Positions 52,688 to 61,360 are shown, counted from the stretch's first letter. The stretch is 64,000 bases of DNA from Cellulosimicrobium sp. Marseille-Q4280 (GCF_943181405.1 NZ_CALPBY010000005.1:124001-188000); one strand, 5' to 3'. Program-made: numbers and translations. Notes: generated by a model from the sequence alone, not told the origin.

Positions 52688-54091
52688 ATGCCCGCACCGA
52701 CCGCTGCCGCGCACGAGCACGCCCTCGACCTCATGTCCTTCGTCCAGGCCTCGCCGTCGTCGTTCCACGCGGCGCACGAGGTCGCACGCCGCCTCGTCGC
52801 CGCGGGCTTCACCCAGCTCACGGAGTCGGACGCGTGGCCGTCGCACGCGCCGGCGACCGGTCCCCACCGCGAGCCGGAGCGCGTGCACGAGGCGGGCGGG
52901 CGGTACGTCGTCGTGCGCGACGGCGCGGTGATCGCCTGGGTCGTGCCACGGGGCGCGACCGCGACGATGCCGTTCGCGATCCTCGGCGCCCACACGGACT
53001 CGCCGGGGTTCAAGCTCAAGCCGCGGCCGAGCCTCGTGCGCGAGGGCTGGTGGCAGGCCGGCGTCGAGATCTACGGCGGGCCGCTGCTCAACTCGTGGCT
53101 CGACCGCGAGCTCGAGCTCGCCGGGCGGGTCGTGGTGGGTGACGGCACGCGACCGGGCGACGTGCACCTCGTGCGCACCGGTCCGCTGCTGCGCATCCCG
53201 CAGCTCGCGATCCACCTGGACCGCCAGGTGAACGAGGGCCTCGCCCTCGACAAGCAGCAGCACACCCAGCCGGTCTGGGGGTTGTCGTCGACGGCGGGGG
53301 CCGCCGGCTCCGACCGAGCCGGGACGCACGACGGACCGGCGGAGGCCGACGTCCTCGCCGAGCTCGCGCACCACGCGGGGGTCCGCGCGAGCGAGGTCAC
53401 GGGCTACGACGTCGTCGTCGCCGACACCCAGGAGCCGCGGGTCTTCGGGGCGCGCGACGCGTTCCTCGCGTCGGGGCGGCTCGACAACCTGATCTCCGTC
53501 CACGCCGGGCTCACGGCGCTGCTCGAGGTCGCCGACGGGTTCGGCGGGGACGACGCGGCGACCACGATCCCCGTGCTCGCCGCGTTCGACCACGAGGAGA
53601 TCGGGTCGGAGTCCCGCTCGGGGGCGTCGGGACCGTTCCTCGCCGACGTGCTCGCGCGGATCGACGCGATGCAGGGCGTGACCACGGAGGAGCGTCACCG
53701 CCGGCTCGCCGGGTCGCTGTGCGTGTCGAGCGACGTCGGGCACTCGGTGCACCCCAACTACCCCGAGCGCCACGACCCCGCGAACCGCCCGCTCGCGGGC
53801 GGCGGCCCGATCCTCAAGATCAACGCCAACCAGCGGTACACGACCGACGCGCTCGGCGCCGCGGCGTGGGCGCGCGCGTGCGCGGCGGCGGGGGTGCCGA
53901 GCCAGGAGTTCGTGTCGCGCAACACGGTCCCGTGCGGCTCGACGATCGGGCCGCTCACCGCGACGCGCCTCGGTATCCGGACCGTCGACGTCGGCGTGCC
54001 GATCCTCTCGATGCACTCCGCGCGCGAGCTCACGGCCGTCGTCGACCCGTGGTACCTCGCGCGGGCCGTCGTCGAGGTGTTCCGCGGCTGA
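52688..54091 (+). CDS. M18-family aspartyl aminopeptidase
   Basis: A 467-residue zinc peptidase of the M18 (aspartyl aminopeptidase) family. Metal ligands and catalytic residues: His102 in ILGAHTDSPGFKLKP, Asp in GRLDNLISVHAG, the Glu pair in FDHEEIGSESRSGA, Asp in CVSSDVGHSVHPNYPERH and the final His in PILSMHSARE. TLPFAILGAHTD-type and PVWGLSS motifs also match. It removes N-terminal acidic residues from peptides in the cytoplasm. Leaderless-like start (GAGACT plus 6 bases). Its 3' end overlaps the convergent SRPBCC gene by 62 bases. Confidence 0.94.
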   Translation: MPAPTAAAHEHALDLMSFVQASPSSFHAAHEVARRLVAAGFTQLTESDAWPSHAPATGPHREPERVHEAGGRYVVVRDGAVIAWVVPRGATATMPFAILGAHTDSPGFKLKPRPSLVREGWWQAGVEIYGGPLLNSWLDRELELAGRVVVGDGTRPGDVHLVRTGPLLRIPQLAIHLDRQVNEGLALDKQQHTQPVWGLSSTAGAAGSDRAGTHDGPAEADVLAELAHHAGVRASEVTGYDVVVADTQEPRVFGARDAFLASGRLDNLISVHAGLTALLEVADGFGGDDAATTIPVLAAFDHEEIGSESRSGASGPFLADVLARIDAMQGVTTEERHRRLAGSLCVSSDVGHSVHPNYPERHDPANRPLAGGGPILKINANQRYTTDALGAAAWARACAAAGVPSQEFVSRNTVPCGSTIGPLTATRLGIRTVDVGVPILSMHSARELTAVVDPWYLARAVVEVFRG

Positions 54092-54728
54092 CCCGCTCCG
54101 CTCGGTCCCTCACCCCGCGCAGCATCTTCTGCGTCATGAGGAAGCTCACGGGTTGCACGGCCTCGACGACGGCTCGCCCCGGCCGGCTCGTGGGACGGTA
54201 GCGCTCGCGCACGAGGAGCCGCGTGCGCGCGCCGCCCCCGTCTCCCGGCGGGAGTGCGCGGAGGACGAACGCCCACGAGAACGCGAACGGCATCACGTCG
54301 GGCTCAGCCGGACCCGGTACGCCGAGCAGCACGAGGTGGTCCTCCGGCTCGAGCAGCGCGACACGCAGGGCGGCCTGCGCTGCGAGACGGACGTCGTCGC
54401 CGACGGCGAGCGACTGCCACCGCTCCCCGATCGTTCCCGCGCTGCGGATGCCGAGGCCGGCGAGGTTCTCCAGCAGGTCATAGGAGTAGAAGCCGCCGCG
54501 CCCCTGGCCGAGCTGCACGAGCCACGGCCAGACGTCGCCCGGCGGGGCGTCGATCGTCACGCCGCGCGTCGCGACGACGCGCGCGTGCGGCACGAGGTCG
54601 TCGCCGGGCAGTCGCGCGGCGTGCTCGTCGTCGCGCGTGCCCCACGTCTGCGTCAGGCGACGCGTGAGCAGCAGCACGCCGACGCCCGCCGCCACGGCTC
54701 CGAGCACCCCGCGTCCCGTCCTCGCCAT
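54030..54728 (-). CDS. SRPBCC/START-like protein
   Basis: A 232-residue protein with an N-terminal membrane-anchor-like segment (GVLGAVAAGVGVLLL), then a START-like domain: TIDAPPGDVWPWLVQLGQGRGGFYSYDLLENL, SLAVGDDVRL, EPEDHLVLLG, AFSWAFVLRALPPG, TRLLVRERYRP. It ends with VEAVQPVSFLMTQKMLRGV and an Arg-rich tail that reads across the aminopeptidase stop. Polyketide-cyclase-like proteins of this kind bind hydrophobic ligands. ATG at 54728 chosen; GTG at 54743 is possible. Function unknown. Confidence 0.85.
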   Translation of the reverse strand: MARTGRGVLGAVAAGVGVLLLTRRLTQTWGTRDDEHAARLPGDDLVPHARVVATRGVTIDAPPGDVWPWLVQLGQGRGGFYSYDLLENLAGLGIRSAGTIGERWQSLAVGDDVRLAAQAALRVALLEPEDHLVLLGVPGPAEPDVMPFAFSWAFVLRALPPGDGGGARTRLLVRERYRPTSRPGRAVVEAVQPVSFLMTQKMLRGVRDRAERVSRGTPRRRPARGTTGRRRP

Positions 54729-54815
54729 ACCTCGATGGTCCACCCCCGAGCCCGGCCCGCGCGAGGGCCGCAGGTCCCGACCTCAGGGTGGGCGCGGGGT
54801 GGAAGACTCGTGGGC

Positions 54816-57317
54816 GTGCACCACGCTCCCGCCCCGCCGACGAACGCGCTGCTCCGCGTGCTCCTCGCGGGCGGCCGCCGCGCGGACCGGCTGACGCACG
54901 TGCGGGAGCTGCCGGCGCGCGACGGCGTGCACGGCGACTGGCCCGCGTGGTCGGACGCCGCGCTCGTGGCCGGGTACCGCGCGCTGGGCGTGCAGCGGCC
55001 GTGGGTGCACCAGACCGTCGCCGCCGACGCCGCGTGGTCGGGCCGGCACGTCGCGCTCGCGACGTCGACGGGGTCGGGCAAGTCCCTCGCGTTCTGGCTC
55101 CCGGCGCTGACGTCGGTCCGGGCCGACGTCGCGGCCCGCACGCTCGACCCCGGACGCATCGAGTCCGTCGCGCGCCGCGGGTCCGTGCTGTACCTCTCGC
55201 CGACCAAGGCTCTGGCGGCCGACCAGCTCGCCGGCCTCCAGCGCCTCCTCGACGCGGTCGGGACCCAGGACGTGCGGGTCTCGACGTGCGACGGCGACAC
55301 GTCGCCCGACGAGCGGCGGTGGGTGCGCGAGCACGCGGACGTCGTGCTCACCAACCCGGACTTCCTGCACTTCGCGCTGCTGCCGAACCACCGCCGCTGG
55401 TCGCGGCTCCTGCGCGACCTGCGCTACGTCGTCGTGGACGAGGGCCACGCCTACCGCGGCGTCTTCGGCGCGCACGTGTCGCTCGTGCTGCGGCGGCTGC
55501 GTCGTCTCGCCGCGCACTACGCCCGCGAGGGGGACCCCGCGCCGACGTTCGTCGTGGCCTCGGCGACGACGGCGGACCCCGCGGTGAGCGCGGCACGGCT
55601 CGTCGGGGTGGAGCCGGCGGACGTCGTGACGGTCGCGGGCGACACGTCACCGTCCGGGCACCGGACGTTCGCGCTCTGGGAGCCGCCCGTCGTGGCCGGC
55701 TTCGGCGCGGCGGCGGGGTCGCAGCAACCGGAGGAGCACGTCGACGACCCGGCAGTGCCCACGGTGCCGACCGAGGTCCAGGAGGCCCCCGAGCACCCGC
55801 GGCGCAGTGCGACGTCGGAGGCGGCGGACCTGCTCGCCGACCTCGTCCTCGCCGGCGCGCGCACGCTCGCGTTCACGCGCTCGCGCCGGGGCGCCGAGGC
55901 GGTCGCGACGCAGACCCAGGACTACCTGCGCCCCGTCGACGCCGACCTCGCGCGCCGCGTCGCCGCGTACCGGGGCGGGTACCTGCCCGAGGAGCGCCGC
56001 GAGCTCGAGGAGGCGGTGCGCTCCGGCGCGGTCCGGGCGCTGGCCACGACGAACGCCCTCGAGCTCGGCGTCGACATCTCCGGCCTCGACGCGGTGCTCG
56101 TGGCGGGCTGGCCGGGCACGCGGATGTCCGTCTGGCAGCAGGCCGGCCGCGCGGGACGTGCGGGCGCGGACGGGCTCGTGGCGTTCGTCGCGCGCGAGGA
56201 CCCGCTCGACACGTACCTCGTGCACCACCCCGAGGCGATCTTCGACGCCCCGCTCGAGGCGACGGTCTTCGACCCCGCCAACCCGTACGTCCTCGCACCG
56301 CACCTGTGCGCCGCGGCCGCGGAGGTCCCCCTCCGCTCGGAGGACCTCGCCGCGTTCGGCGACCCGGCCGCCGTGACCGACCTGCTCGGCGTGCTCGTCG
56401 CGCGGGGAGCGCTGCGGCGTCGTGCGTCGGGCTGGTACTGGACGCACGCGCAGCCCGCCGCGGGGATGACGGACCTGCGCGGCTCCGGCGGCTCTCCCGT
56501 CCGCGTGGCCGAGGCGCGCACGGGCCGCCTCCTCGGGACGGTGGACGCCGCGTCGGCCGACGGGACCGTGCACGACGGCGCGGTGTACGTCCACCAGGGC
56601 GCCACCTACGTGGTCGAGCACCTCGACCTGACCGACGGCGTCGCGCTCGTGCGACGCACCGACGTCGACTTCGGCACCTGGTCCCGTTCCGTCACCTCGA
56701 TCACGATCGCCGACGACCCGGGGCCCGGTGACGCGGCCGCCGGGCGCGAGGTCGTCGAGCGGCGCTGGGGGCCCGTCGGCTGGGGGTACGGGCCCGTCGA
56801 CGTGAGCTCGCAGGTCGTGAGCTTCCAGCGCCGCCGTCTGCCCGACCTGCAGATCCTGGGGTCCGAGCCCCTCGACCTGCCCGAGCACACGCTGCCGACC
56901 ATGGCCGTGTGGTGGACGGTGCCCGAGTCGGTGCTCGAGGAGGCCGGGGTCGACGCGGACACCGCGCCCGGCGCGCTGCACGCCGCCGAGCACGCGTCGA
57001 TCGGGCTGCTCCCCCTCCTCGCGACGTGCGACCGCTGGGACCTCGGCGGTGTGTCCACGGCGCTGCACGTCGACACCGAGCAGGCGACGGTGTTCGTCTA
57101 CGACGCCTACCCGGGCGGCGCGGGCTTCGCCGAGCGCGGGTTCGAGCTGGGCGCGACCTGGCTGCGCGCGACGCGCGACGCGATCGTGCGGTGCCCGTGC
57201 CACGACGGGTGCCCCGCGTGCGTCCAGTCGCCCAAGTGCGGGTCGTACAACGCGCCGCTGGACAAGGACGCCGCCGTGCGGCTGCTCGACGCCGTGCTCG
57301 CGTACTCTCCCGACTGA
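54816..57317 (+). CDS. DEAH-type helicase with DUF1998/MZB C-terminus (helicase/secretion neighbourhood, YprA/MrfA-like)
   Basis: An 833-residue superfamily 2 helicase. Walker A is STGSGKSLAFWLP near 84-92, motif II is DEGH near 208-211, motif III is VVASATTAD, the second RecA domain has LAFTRSRRGAEAVATQ and TTNALELGVDISGLDAVLV, and motif VI is WQQAGRAGRAGADG. The C-terminal DUF1998/MZB part has a Cys cluster (CPCHDGCPACVQSPKCGSYN) near 793-811 that likely binds a metal. In Bacillus the homologue MrfA works in mitomycin-damage repair (from memory). This family lies beside tad secretion genes in actinobacteria, as here. GTG at 54816 is the probable start; 54810 is possible. Confidence 0.92.
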   Translation: MHHAPAPPTNALLRVLLAGGRRADRLTHVRELPARDGVHGDWPAWSDAALVAGYRALGVQRPWVHQTVAADAAWSGRHVALATSTGSGKSLAFWLPALTSVRADVAARTLDPGRIESVARRGSVLYLSPTKALAADQLAGLQRLLDAVGTQDVRVSTCDGDTSPDERRWVREHADVVLTNPDFLHFALLPNHRRWSRLLRDLRYVVVDEGHAYRGVFGAHVSLVLRRLRRLAAHYAREGDPAPTFVVASATTADPAVSAARLVGVEPADVVTVAGDTSPSGHRTFALWEPPVVAGFGAAAGSQQPEEHVDDPAVPTVPTEVQEAPEHPRRSATSEAADLLADLVLAGARTLAFTRSRRGAEAVATQTQDYLRPVDADLARRVAAYRGGYLPEERRELEEAVRSGAVRALATTNALELGVDISGLDAVLVAGWPGTRMSVWQQAGRAGRAGADGLVAFVAREDPLDTYLVHHPEAIFDAPLEATVFDPANPYVLAPHLCAAAAEVPLRSEDLAAFGDPAAVTDLLGVLVARGALRRRASGWYWTHAQPAAGMTDLRGSGGSPVRVAEARTGRLLGTVDAASADGTVHDGAVYVHQGATYVVEHLDLTDGVALVRRTDVDFGTWSRSVTSITIADDPGPGDAAAGREVVERRWGPVGWGYGPVDVSSQVVSFQRRRLPDLQILGSEPLDLPEHTLPTMAVWWTVPESVLEEAGVDADTAPGALHAAEHASIGLLPLLATCDRWDLGGVSTALHVDTEQATVFVYDAYPGGAGFAERGFELGATWLRATRDAIVRCPCHDGCPACVQSPKCGSYNAPLDKDAAVRLLDAVLAYSPD

Positions 57318-57496
57318 CCGGGCCGTGGCGTGACCACCGCCCGACCACGACGGCGCCCTGCGCCTGAGTGGGCACGCGGCGCCGACGTCCGCCGAGGACG
57401 TGTCTGCCCATTGTCGGGCGCGCGACGGGGCGGCGTGATGCACGTGGGCAGCTGCCGTGTTCGTCTGCGCCAGGGCGGTGGGTGAAACACTGGGCC

Positions 57497-58369
57497 ATGT
57501 CTTCCGCCAGGCCCAGCGTGCTCTTCGTGACCGATCTGTCGTACGAAGCGCGAGGGCGCCGGTACGGCGATGAGGACCTCTACCTGTCCTCTCGATTGCG
57601 CGAGACCTTCGACGTGGCCCTCTGTCACCCCGTGGACGCCCGGGCGCTGATGGACCGGTTCGATGTCGTGCTCGTCCGCAACAGCGGTCCGGTCATCTAC
57701 TACCCGCAGCAGTACCAGGCGTTCCGCGAGCATGCCCTGGCGACCGGAGCACGGGTCTTCAACGACCTGACGGGGAAAGCCGACATGGCAGGCAAGCAGT
57801 ACCTCGTGGACCTGTCTCAGGCCGGATACCCGGTGATCCCCACCGTGGATGGCATCGAGGGCTTGGACCGGCTCCCGGACTGCGAGTCCTACGTGGTCAA
57901 ACCCAAGTTCGGCGCCGATTCGGTGGGCCTGAGGATCCTGGACCCGACGCAGGTCCGAGGTATCGACGATGACGACGTGCTGATCCAGCCGCACGTGGAG
58001 ATCGACTATGAAGTCTCGTTCTACTTCATCGACCGAACCTTCGAGTACGCGTTGTACGCACCCGATTCCGCGCAACGGTGGCGCCTGAGGGCGTATGAGC
58101 CGACCGAGACCGACCTGAGTTTCGCCCGGCGCTTCGTCGACTGGAACGGGATCGCTCACGGCATCCAGCGCGTCGACGCGTGCCGCACTTCCGAAGGGAC
58201 GTTGTTGCTGGTCGAGCTGGAAGACCTCAACCCTTACCTGTCGCTGGACAGCATCAGCGACGAACGCCGTCGGACCTTCGTGCGGCACCTCACCGGCGCG
58301 CTGTCGGAACTTGCCTCCACCGACCCCGGCGCGGTCGGTGATGACGCCGTCGACCTGCCGACCCGGTAA
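57497..58369 (+). CDS. ATP-grasp-like protein of unknown function
   Basis: A 290-residue soluble protein. The layout is that of RimK/glutathione-synthetase-like ATP-grasp enzymes: an N-terminal pre-ATP-grasp part (SVLFVTDLSYEARGRRYG, FDVVLVRNSGPVIYYP), then FNDLTGKADMAGKQYLVDLS, a Lys in ESYVVKPKFGADSVGLRIL, QPHVEIDYEVSFYFID (hinge and second strand) and EGTLLLVELEDLNPYLSL where the metal-binding Glu/Asn would be. The product would be an amide or ester ligase; substrate unknown. Codons ending in T or A and TTG/GAT are more frequent than in its neighbours, and an IS481 remnant follows, which suggests horizontal transfer. Confidence 0.7.
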   Translation: MSSARPSVLFVTDLSYEARGRRYGDEDLYLSSRLRETFDVALCHPVDARALMDRFDVVLVRNSGPVIYYPQQYQAFREHALATGARVFNDLTGKADMAGKQYLVDLSQAGYPVIPTVDGIEGLDRLPDCESYVVKPKFGADSVGLRILDPTQVRGIDDDDVLIQPHVEIDYEVSFYFIDRTFEYALYAPDSAQRWRLRAYEPTETDLSFARRFVDWNGIAHGIQRVDACRTSEGTLLLVELEDLNPYLSLDSISDERRRTFVRHLTGALSELASTDPGAVGDDAVDLPTR

Positions 58370-58395
58370 CCAGGATGCCCTTCCTCGGGACCTTG

Positions 58396-58575
58396 GATCA
58401 GCGCTCCGAGGTGCGGATGCCCATTGCGGCGCAGCGGTTCGCCAGTAACCCGGTCGATGTGGGAGAGCCGGTTGGTCCGGCAGCGCGCCGCTGCACAGGT
58501 CCAGCCGCGATCTACAGCGACTTGCGCGAGCCACAACCGGTCGCGGGGCGTCAAGACAACGTCAGCGTGGGACAC
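58396..58575 (-). pseudogene. IS481-family transposase remnant (internal deletion)
   Basis: Reading from a GTG at 58575, the first 30 codons (SHADVVLTPRDRLWLAQVAV, DRGWTCAAA) match the N-terminus of IS481-type transposases, and codons about 36-60 (RLSHIDRVTGEPLRRNGHP, HLGALI) match a segment that normally lies about 100 residues further in. The HTH and DDE parts between and after are gone, and the sequence then becomes unrelated. It is therefore a deletion relic. An inverted repeat abuts its start. Confidence 0.75.
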
Positions 58576-58637
58576 GAAGGCCTCCGGTCAGTGAAGCGGT
58601 GAACGAGACAGCTCCACTTCGCATCCGGAGGCCTTCG
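58575..58637. repeat. Inverted repeat at the 5' side of the IS481 remnant
   Basis: CGAAGGCCTCCGG (58575-58587) and CCGGAGGCCTTCG (58625-58637) are perfect 13-base inverted arms 37 bases apart. They may be what is left of the IS end and its upstream region, or a hairpin that protects the transposase from read-through. Confidence 0.55.
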
Positions 58638-58688
58638 TCTGTCAGGCAGACTCACCGATGCCGGGCGGCGGTACGACCTCCCTGGGCA

Positions 58689-59969
58689 TCACACCTGGTC
58701 GTCGAGCGACTGCTGCGCCGTCCACTCCCAGAGGCTGAGGCCCTCCGGCGTGGTCGGAGCGTTGCGTGCCTGGTAGATCCACGACCAGTGCCCGGGGTAG
58801 GTCACCCCGTCCCACGTCACGTCGTCGTACAGCGACAGGATCGAGCCGGGCAGCTGCTCGTGCGCCCACACGCTGGTCTCGGCGTACGGGACGGTGGGGT
58901 CGTTGCGCGCGTGGACGAACCACGTCGGCGTGCCCTCGAGCGCGGCGATCTCGGCTGCGTCGATGCGGTAGGTGCCGCCCGTGTAGTACGCCGGCGCCGA
59001 GACGGCGAGGGACGCGAAGTCGTCCGGGTAGGCAGCCACCAGGCGGGTCGCCATGTACCCGCCGGCCGAGGCGCCGGCGACGTGGATGCGGTCCGTGTCG
59101 ACCTTGTACCGGCCGGCGATCTCGTCGACCAGGGCGCGCAGCCGCTCCTGGTAGCCCGCGGAGTCCGCGTTGTACCAGGTGTCCGGGACCTGCGGCACGA
59201 GCACGTACGCGCCGCCGAGGATCTTCTGCGCCTCCGGCGTCGCGAAGCCGAGCGCGCCGCGGTTGGCGCGCAGCGGCGGCTCGTTGTCGTAGTAGCCGCC
59301 CAGCCCGCCCTCACCGTTGCCGTGCAGCCAGACGACGAGGGCACGGTCACCGCCGCCGCGCCGGTCCGGCGTGAACAGGCGGTAGTTGAGGCCGGTGCCC
59401 GAGACCCCCGCGCGGAACGCGTCGACCTCCGGGTCGACGAGGTCGCCCTGGACGAAGCCCCGGATCGTCACGTCGCGGCCGTTGCGCAGCTCGAGCGGGG
59501 CGTTCTGCACCATCGTGTAGGTCAGGTCGAGCAGCACGTTGCGCCCACCCACGGGCTGGTAGGTGAGCGTGTCCGCGCCGGGCGTGCCGAACCCGGACGC
59601 GAGCTCCAGGTGGATGTCGCCCGAGCGGGTCAGCTCCACCCCCGTGAGGGTCCGCTCGACGTCGAACACCTGCTGCGGCCGGCCGCCGCGGTCGACGTCG
59701 TCCGGGTAGGCGCCGACGGCCCGCACGGTGAACGTGCCGGTGCTCAGCGACGCCGGGTCGATCGTGCGCAGCCGGTGCGCGTCGATCGTGATGCCCGTGA
59801 CCTGCTCCCCGGAGTCGAGCACCTCGGCGTCGAGCGTGAACGTGGTCTCGGCGACGCGGCCCGGCGGGTCGTCGCGGGGAGCGGCGACGCCCGGGGCGGC
59901 GACGGCGGTGAGGGCGAGCGACGCGACGGCGGCCGCCGCGATGCGCCAGCGGTGCGGCAGGACGTGCAT
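58689..59969 (-). CDS. Secreted PHB-depolymerase/feruloyl-esterase-like hydrolase
   Basis: A 426-residue exported esterase. Signal peptide WRIAAAAVASLALTAVAAPGVAA (cut near 30). An Ig-like N-terminal domain (about 35-175, ending with DVTIRGFVQGDL) precedes an alpha/beta hydrolase: VVWLHGNGEGGLGGYYDN (oxyanion), nucleophile Ser in HVAGASAGGYMATRL, Asp in HARNDPTVPYAETS and His in GVTYPGHWSWIY. This resembles LpqC/feruloyl-esterase and peptidase-like esterases acting on plant polymers or acylated glycans. CTGGAGG precedes the ATG. It interrupts the usual helicase-tad neighbourhood. Confidence 0.9.
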   Translation of the reverse strand: MHVLPHRWRIAAAAVASLALTAVAAPGVAAPRDDPPGRVAETTFTLDAEVLDSGEQVTGITIDAHRLRTIDPASLSTGTFTVRAVGAYPDDVDRGGRPQQVFDVERTLTGVELTRSGDIHLELASGFGTPGADTLTYQPVGGRNVLLDLTYTMVQNAPLELRNGRDVTIRGFVQGDLVDPEVDAFRAGVSGTGLNYRLFTPDRRGGGDRALVVWLHGNGEGGLGGYYDNEPPLRANRGALGFATPEAQKILGGAYVLVPQVPDTWYNADSAGYQERLRALVDEIAGRYKVDTDRIHVAGASAGGYMATRLVAAYPDDFASLAVSAPAYYTGGTYRIDAAEIAALEGTPTWFVHARNDPTVPYAETSVWAHEQLPGSILSLYDDVTWDGVTYPGHWSWIYQARNAPTTPEGLSLWEWTAQQSLDDQV

Positions 59970-60120
59970 GGTGCCTCCAGATCATCGTTGACCACGCCCG
60001 GCTCCGGGCGCGAGGACCTTCCGAACGCTACCGACTTCACCCGGGCTCGCCCGGGGGCAGGGCGTCACGAGGTCGGACGCGTCCGCCTGACGAAGCCCTG
60101 CGGCAGCGCCGACCTCGTGC

Positions 60121-60639
60121 TCACCCTGCCCGGGCCGTCGCCGGTCCGGCCCGCGCGGCCCCTGCCGCCTCGCCGAGCGTGACGCCGAGCACCGAGACCG
60201 TCGGCCCGGACACGACGTCGACGCGGACGGCGCCCGCGCCCGTCTCGGTGCACGCGACGACCCGCACGCCGTTGCGGCTCGCCGTCTCGCGGGCGCGTCC
60301 GCACGGCTCCCATCCATCGCGCAGCGCCGCGGCGGCAGCGAGCGCGGCGAGGTCGGCACCGGCCTGAGCCCGACCCCGCGCGGCCTGTGCCTGCGCGAGC
60401 CCTCCGAGCCCGACGAGCACGACGAGCAGGGCGGCGACGATCCCGAGCACGAGCACCGTGCCCGCCCCGTGCTCGCCGTCCGACGACCGCTCCGCGGCCG
60501 ACCCGACGCCCGGGAGGCCCGGCCCGCGTCCTCCTCGCCGCCCGGTCACGGCTCGCCACCCGGCCACGACTCGCCGCCCGGTCACGGCTCGCCGCTTGGC
60601 CACGGCTCGCCGGTTGGTCACGACTCGCCGCCCGGTCAT
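60121..60639 (-). CDS. TadE-like pseudopilin (Rv3654c-like, helicase/secretion neighbourhood)
   Basis: A 172-residue protein with a Tad pseudopilin-like region, GEHGAGTVLVLGIVAALLVVLVGLGGL (membrane helix after the cut-site-like GAGT), followed by QAQAARGRAQAGADLAALAAAAAL and a small extracytoplasmic domain with two Cys (WEPCGRARE, VVACTETG). This is the TIGR03816-type protein usual in actinobacterial tad loci. The first ~45 residues are an Arg/Val/Ala repeat (TGRRVVTNRRAVAKRRAV) encoded by an 18-bp minisatellite, so the true start could be further in. The ATG overlaps the tadE stop as ATGA. Confidence 0.85.
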   Translation of the reverse strand: MTGRRVVTNRRAVAKRRAVTGRRVVAGWRAVTGRRGGRGPGLPGVGSAAERSSDGEHGAGTVLVLGIVAALLVVLVGLGGLAQAQAARGRAQAGADLAALAAAAALRDGWEPCGRARETASRNGVRVVACTETGAGAVRVDVVSGPTVSVLGVTLGEAAGAARAGPATARAG

Positions 60640-60648
60640 GGCTCGACG
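60541..60648 (-). repeat. 18-bp minisatellite, six units, at the start of the TadE-like gene
   Basis: Six consecutive 18-base units in the plus-strand view (consensus CCCGGTCACGGCTCGCCG) at 60541-60558, 60559-60576, 60577-60594, 60595-60612, 60613-60630 and 60631-60648, each with 1-5 changes. The last unit contains the start codon of the TadE-like gene and the stop of tadE. Units encode RAVTGR-type hexapeptides; copy-number change stays in frame. Confidence 0.85.
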
Positions 60649-61037
60649 CGCGCCACGGCGTGCCCGCTCGCGCGCAGCGGCGCCGCCGAGAGCCAGCCCC
60701 CGACGACCGGGCAGCTCACGGTGACCTCGACCCACGGCTCGCCGCGCACGACGGTCACCTGCGCGCCGTCGCCCGCGACGTGCTGAGCCGTGGAGCGCAC
60801 GGTCGCGTCGTCCTCCCCGATCGCCGCTGCCCGCGCTCCCGCCCTCGCCGCGTCCGCGGAGCGCATCTGGGCGCCCGCGGCCGCGGCGAGGGTGAGCACG
60901 GCGACGAGGACGAGCACGACCGCCGGCAACGCGACCGCGAGCTCTGCGGTGACGGCACCTCGCTCGCGCGCTGCAGGGCCGGGACCCCACGGTCCGCGGA
61001 GGGTCGCGACCGACCGCCGTGACCGCTCTCGTCGCAC
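60636..61037 (-). CDS. tadE: TadE-family pilus assembly protein
   Basis: A 133-residue TadE pseudopilin: after a basic leader, RERGAVTAELAVALPAVVLVLVAVLTLAA is the classic Gly-Ala-x-x-x-Glu cleavage region and membrane helix; the extracytoplasmic part ends VEVTVSCPVVGGWL. TadE proteins assemble with the Flp pilin in type IVc (tad) pili or related actinobacterial secretion systems. The GTG start lies 2 bases after the stop of the pilin gene. It is coupled to the TadE-like gene downstream. Confidence 0.88.
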   Translation of the reverse strand: MRRERSRRSVATLRGPWGPGPAARERGAVTAELAVALPAVVLVLVAVLTLAAAAGAQMRSADAARAGARAAAIGEDDATVRSTAQHVAGDGAQVTVVRGEPWVEVTVSCPVVGGWLSAAPLRASGHAVARVEP

Positions 61038-61039
61038 GA

Positions 61040-61360
61040 TCAGCCCAGCGAGAGCGCGCTACGGACGATGCCGAGCAGCAGCTCACGCACCTCGCCGCTC
61101 CGGAGCACGACGATCAGCAGCCCGGCGAACCCCGCCGCGGCGACCGTCGCGATCGCGTACTCCGCGGTCGCGAGGCCCGCCTCCCGGTCGTGCGCGCCGT
61201 CGGCTCCGGTGAGCCGCGCAAGCACGCGGCCGGCAGCCTTCTCCGGCCTCCGGGGCCGGCCCTCTCCTGCCGTCTCCTCCGTCGCCGGGGCTCCGCCCCA
61301 CGTCACCGACCCCTTCGACGCCACGTGTCCCGCCGACCTCTCGGTCCTCGTCCTGGTCAT
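61040..61360 (-). CDS. DUF4244 family Flp-like pilin
   Basis: A 106-residue protein: a variable N-terminal ~60 residues, then DREAGLATAEYAIATVAAAGFAGLLIVVL, the pilin-like cleavage site (Gly-Leu-Ala-Thr-Ala-Glu-Tyr) and single membrane helix shared by DUF4244 proteins of actinobacterial tad clusters, and a short tail VRELLLGIVRSALSLG. It likely takes the place of Flp, the major pilin. AAGGAGAGGG precedes the ATG at 61360. It lies upstream of tadE and downstream of the expected tadA/B/C genes, the last of which appears at the window edge. Confidence 0.88.
   Translation of the reverse strand: MTRTRTERSAGHVASKGSVTWGGAPATEETAGEGRPRRPEKAAGRVLARLTGADGAHDREAGLATAEYAIATVAAAGFAGLLIVVLRSGEVRELLLGIVRSALSLG

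Noticed and set aside
58375-58602. A 75-codon plus-strand ORF in the IS481 remnant
   Set aside because: The minus strand matches IS481 transposase segments; the plus ORF is its antisense and has no ribosome-binding site.
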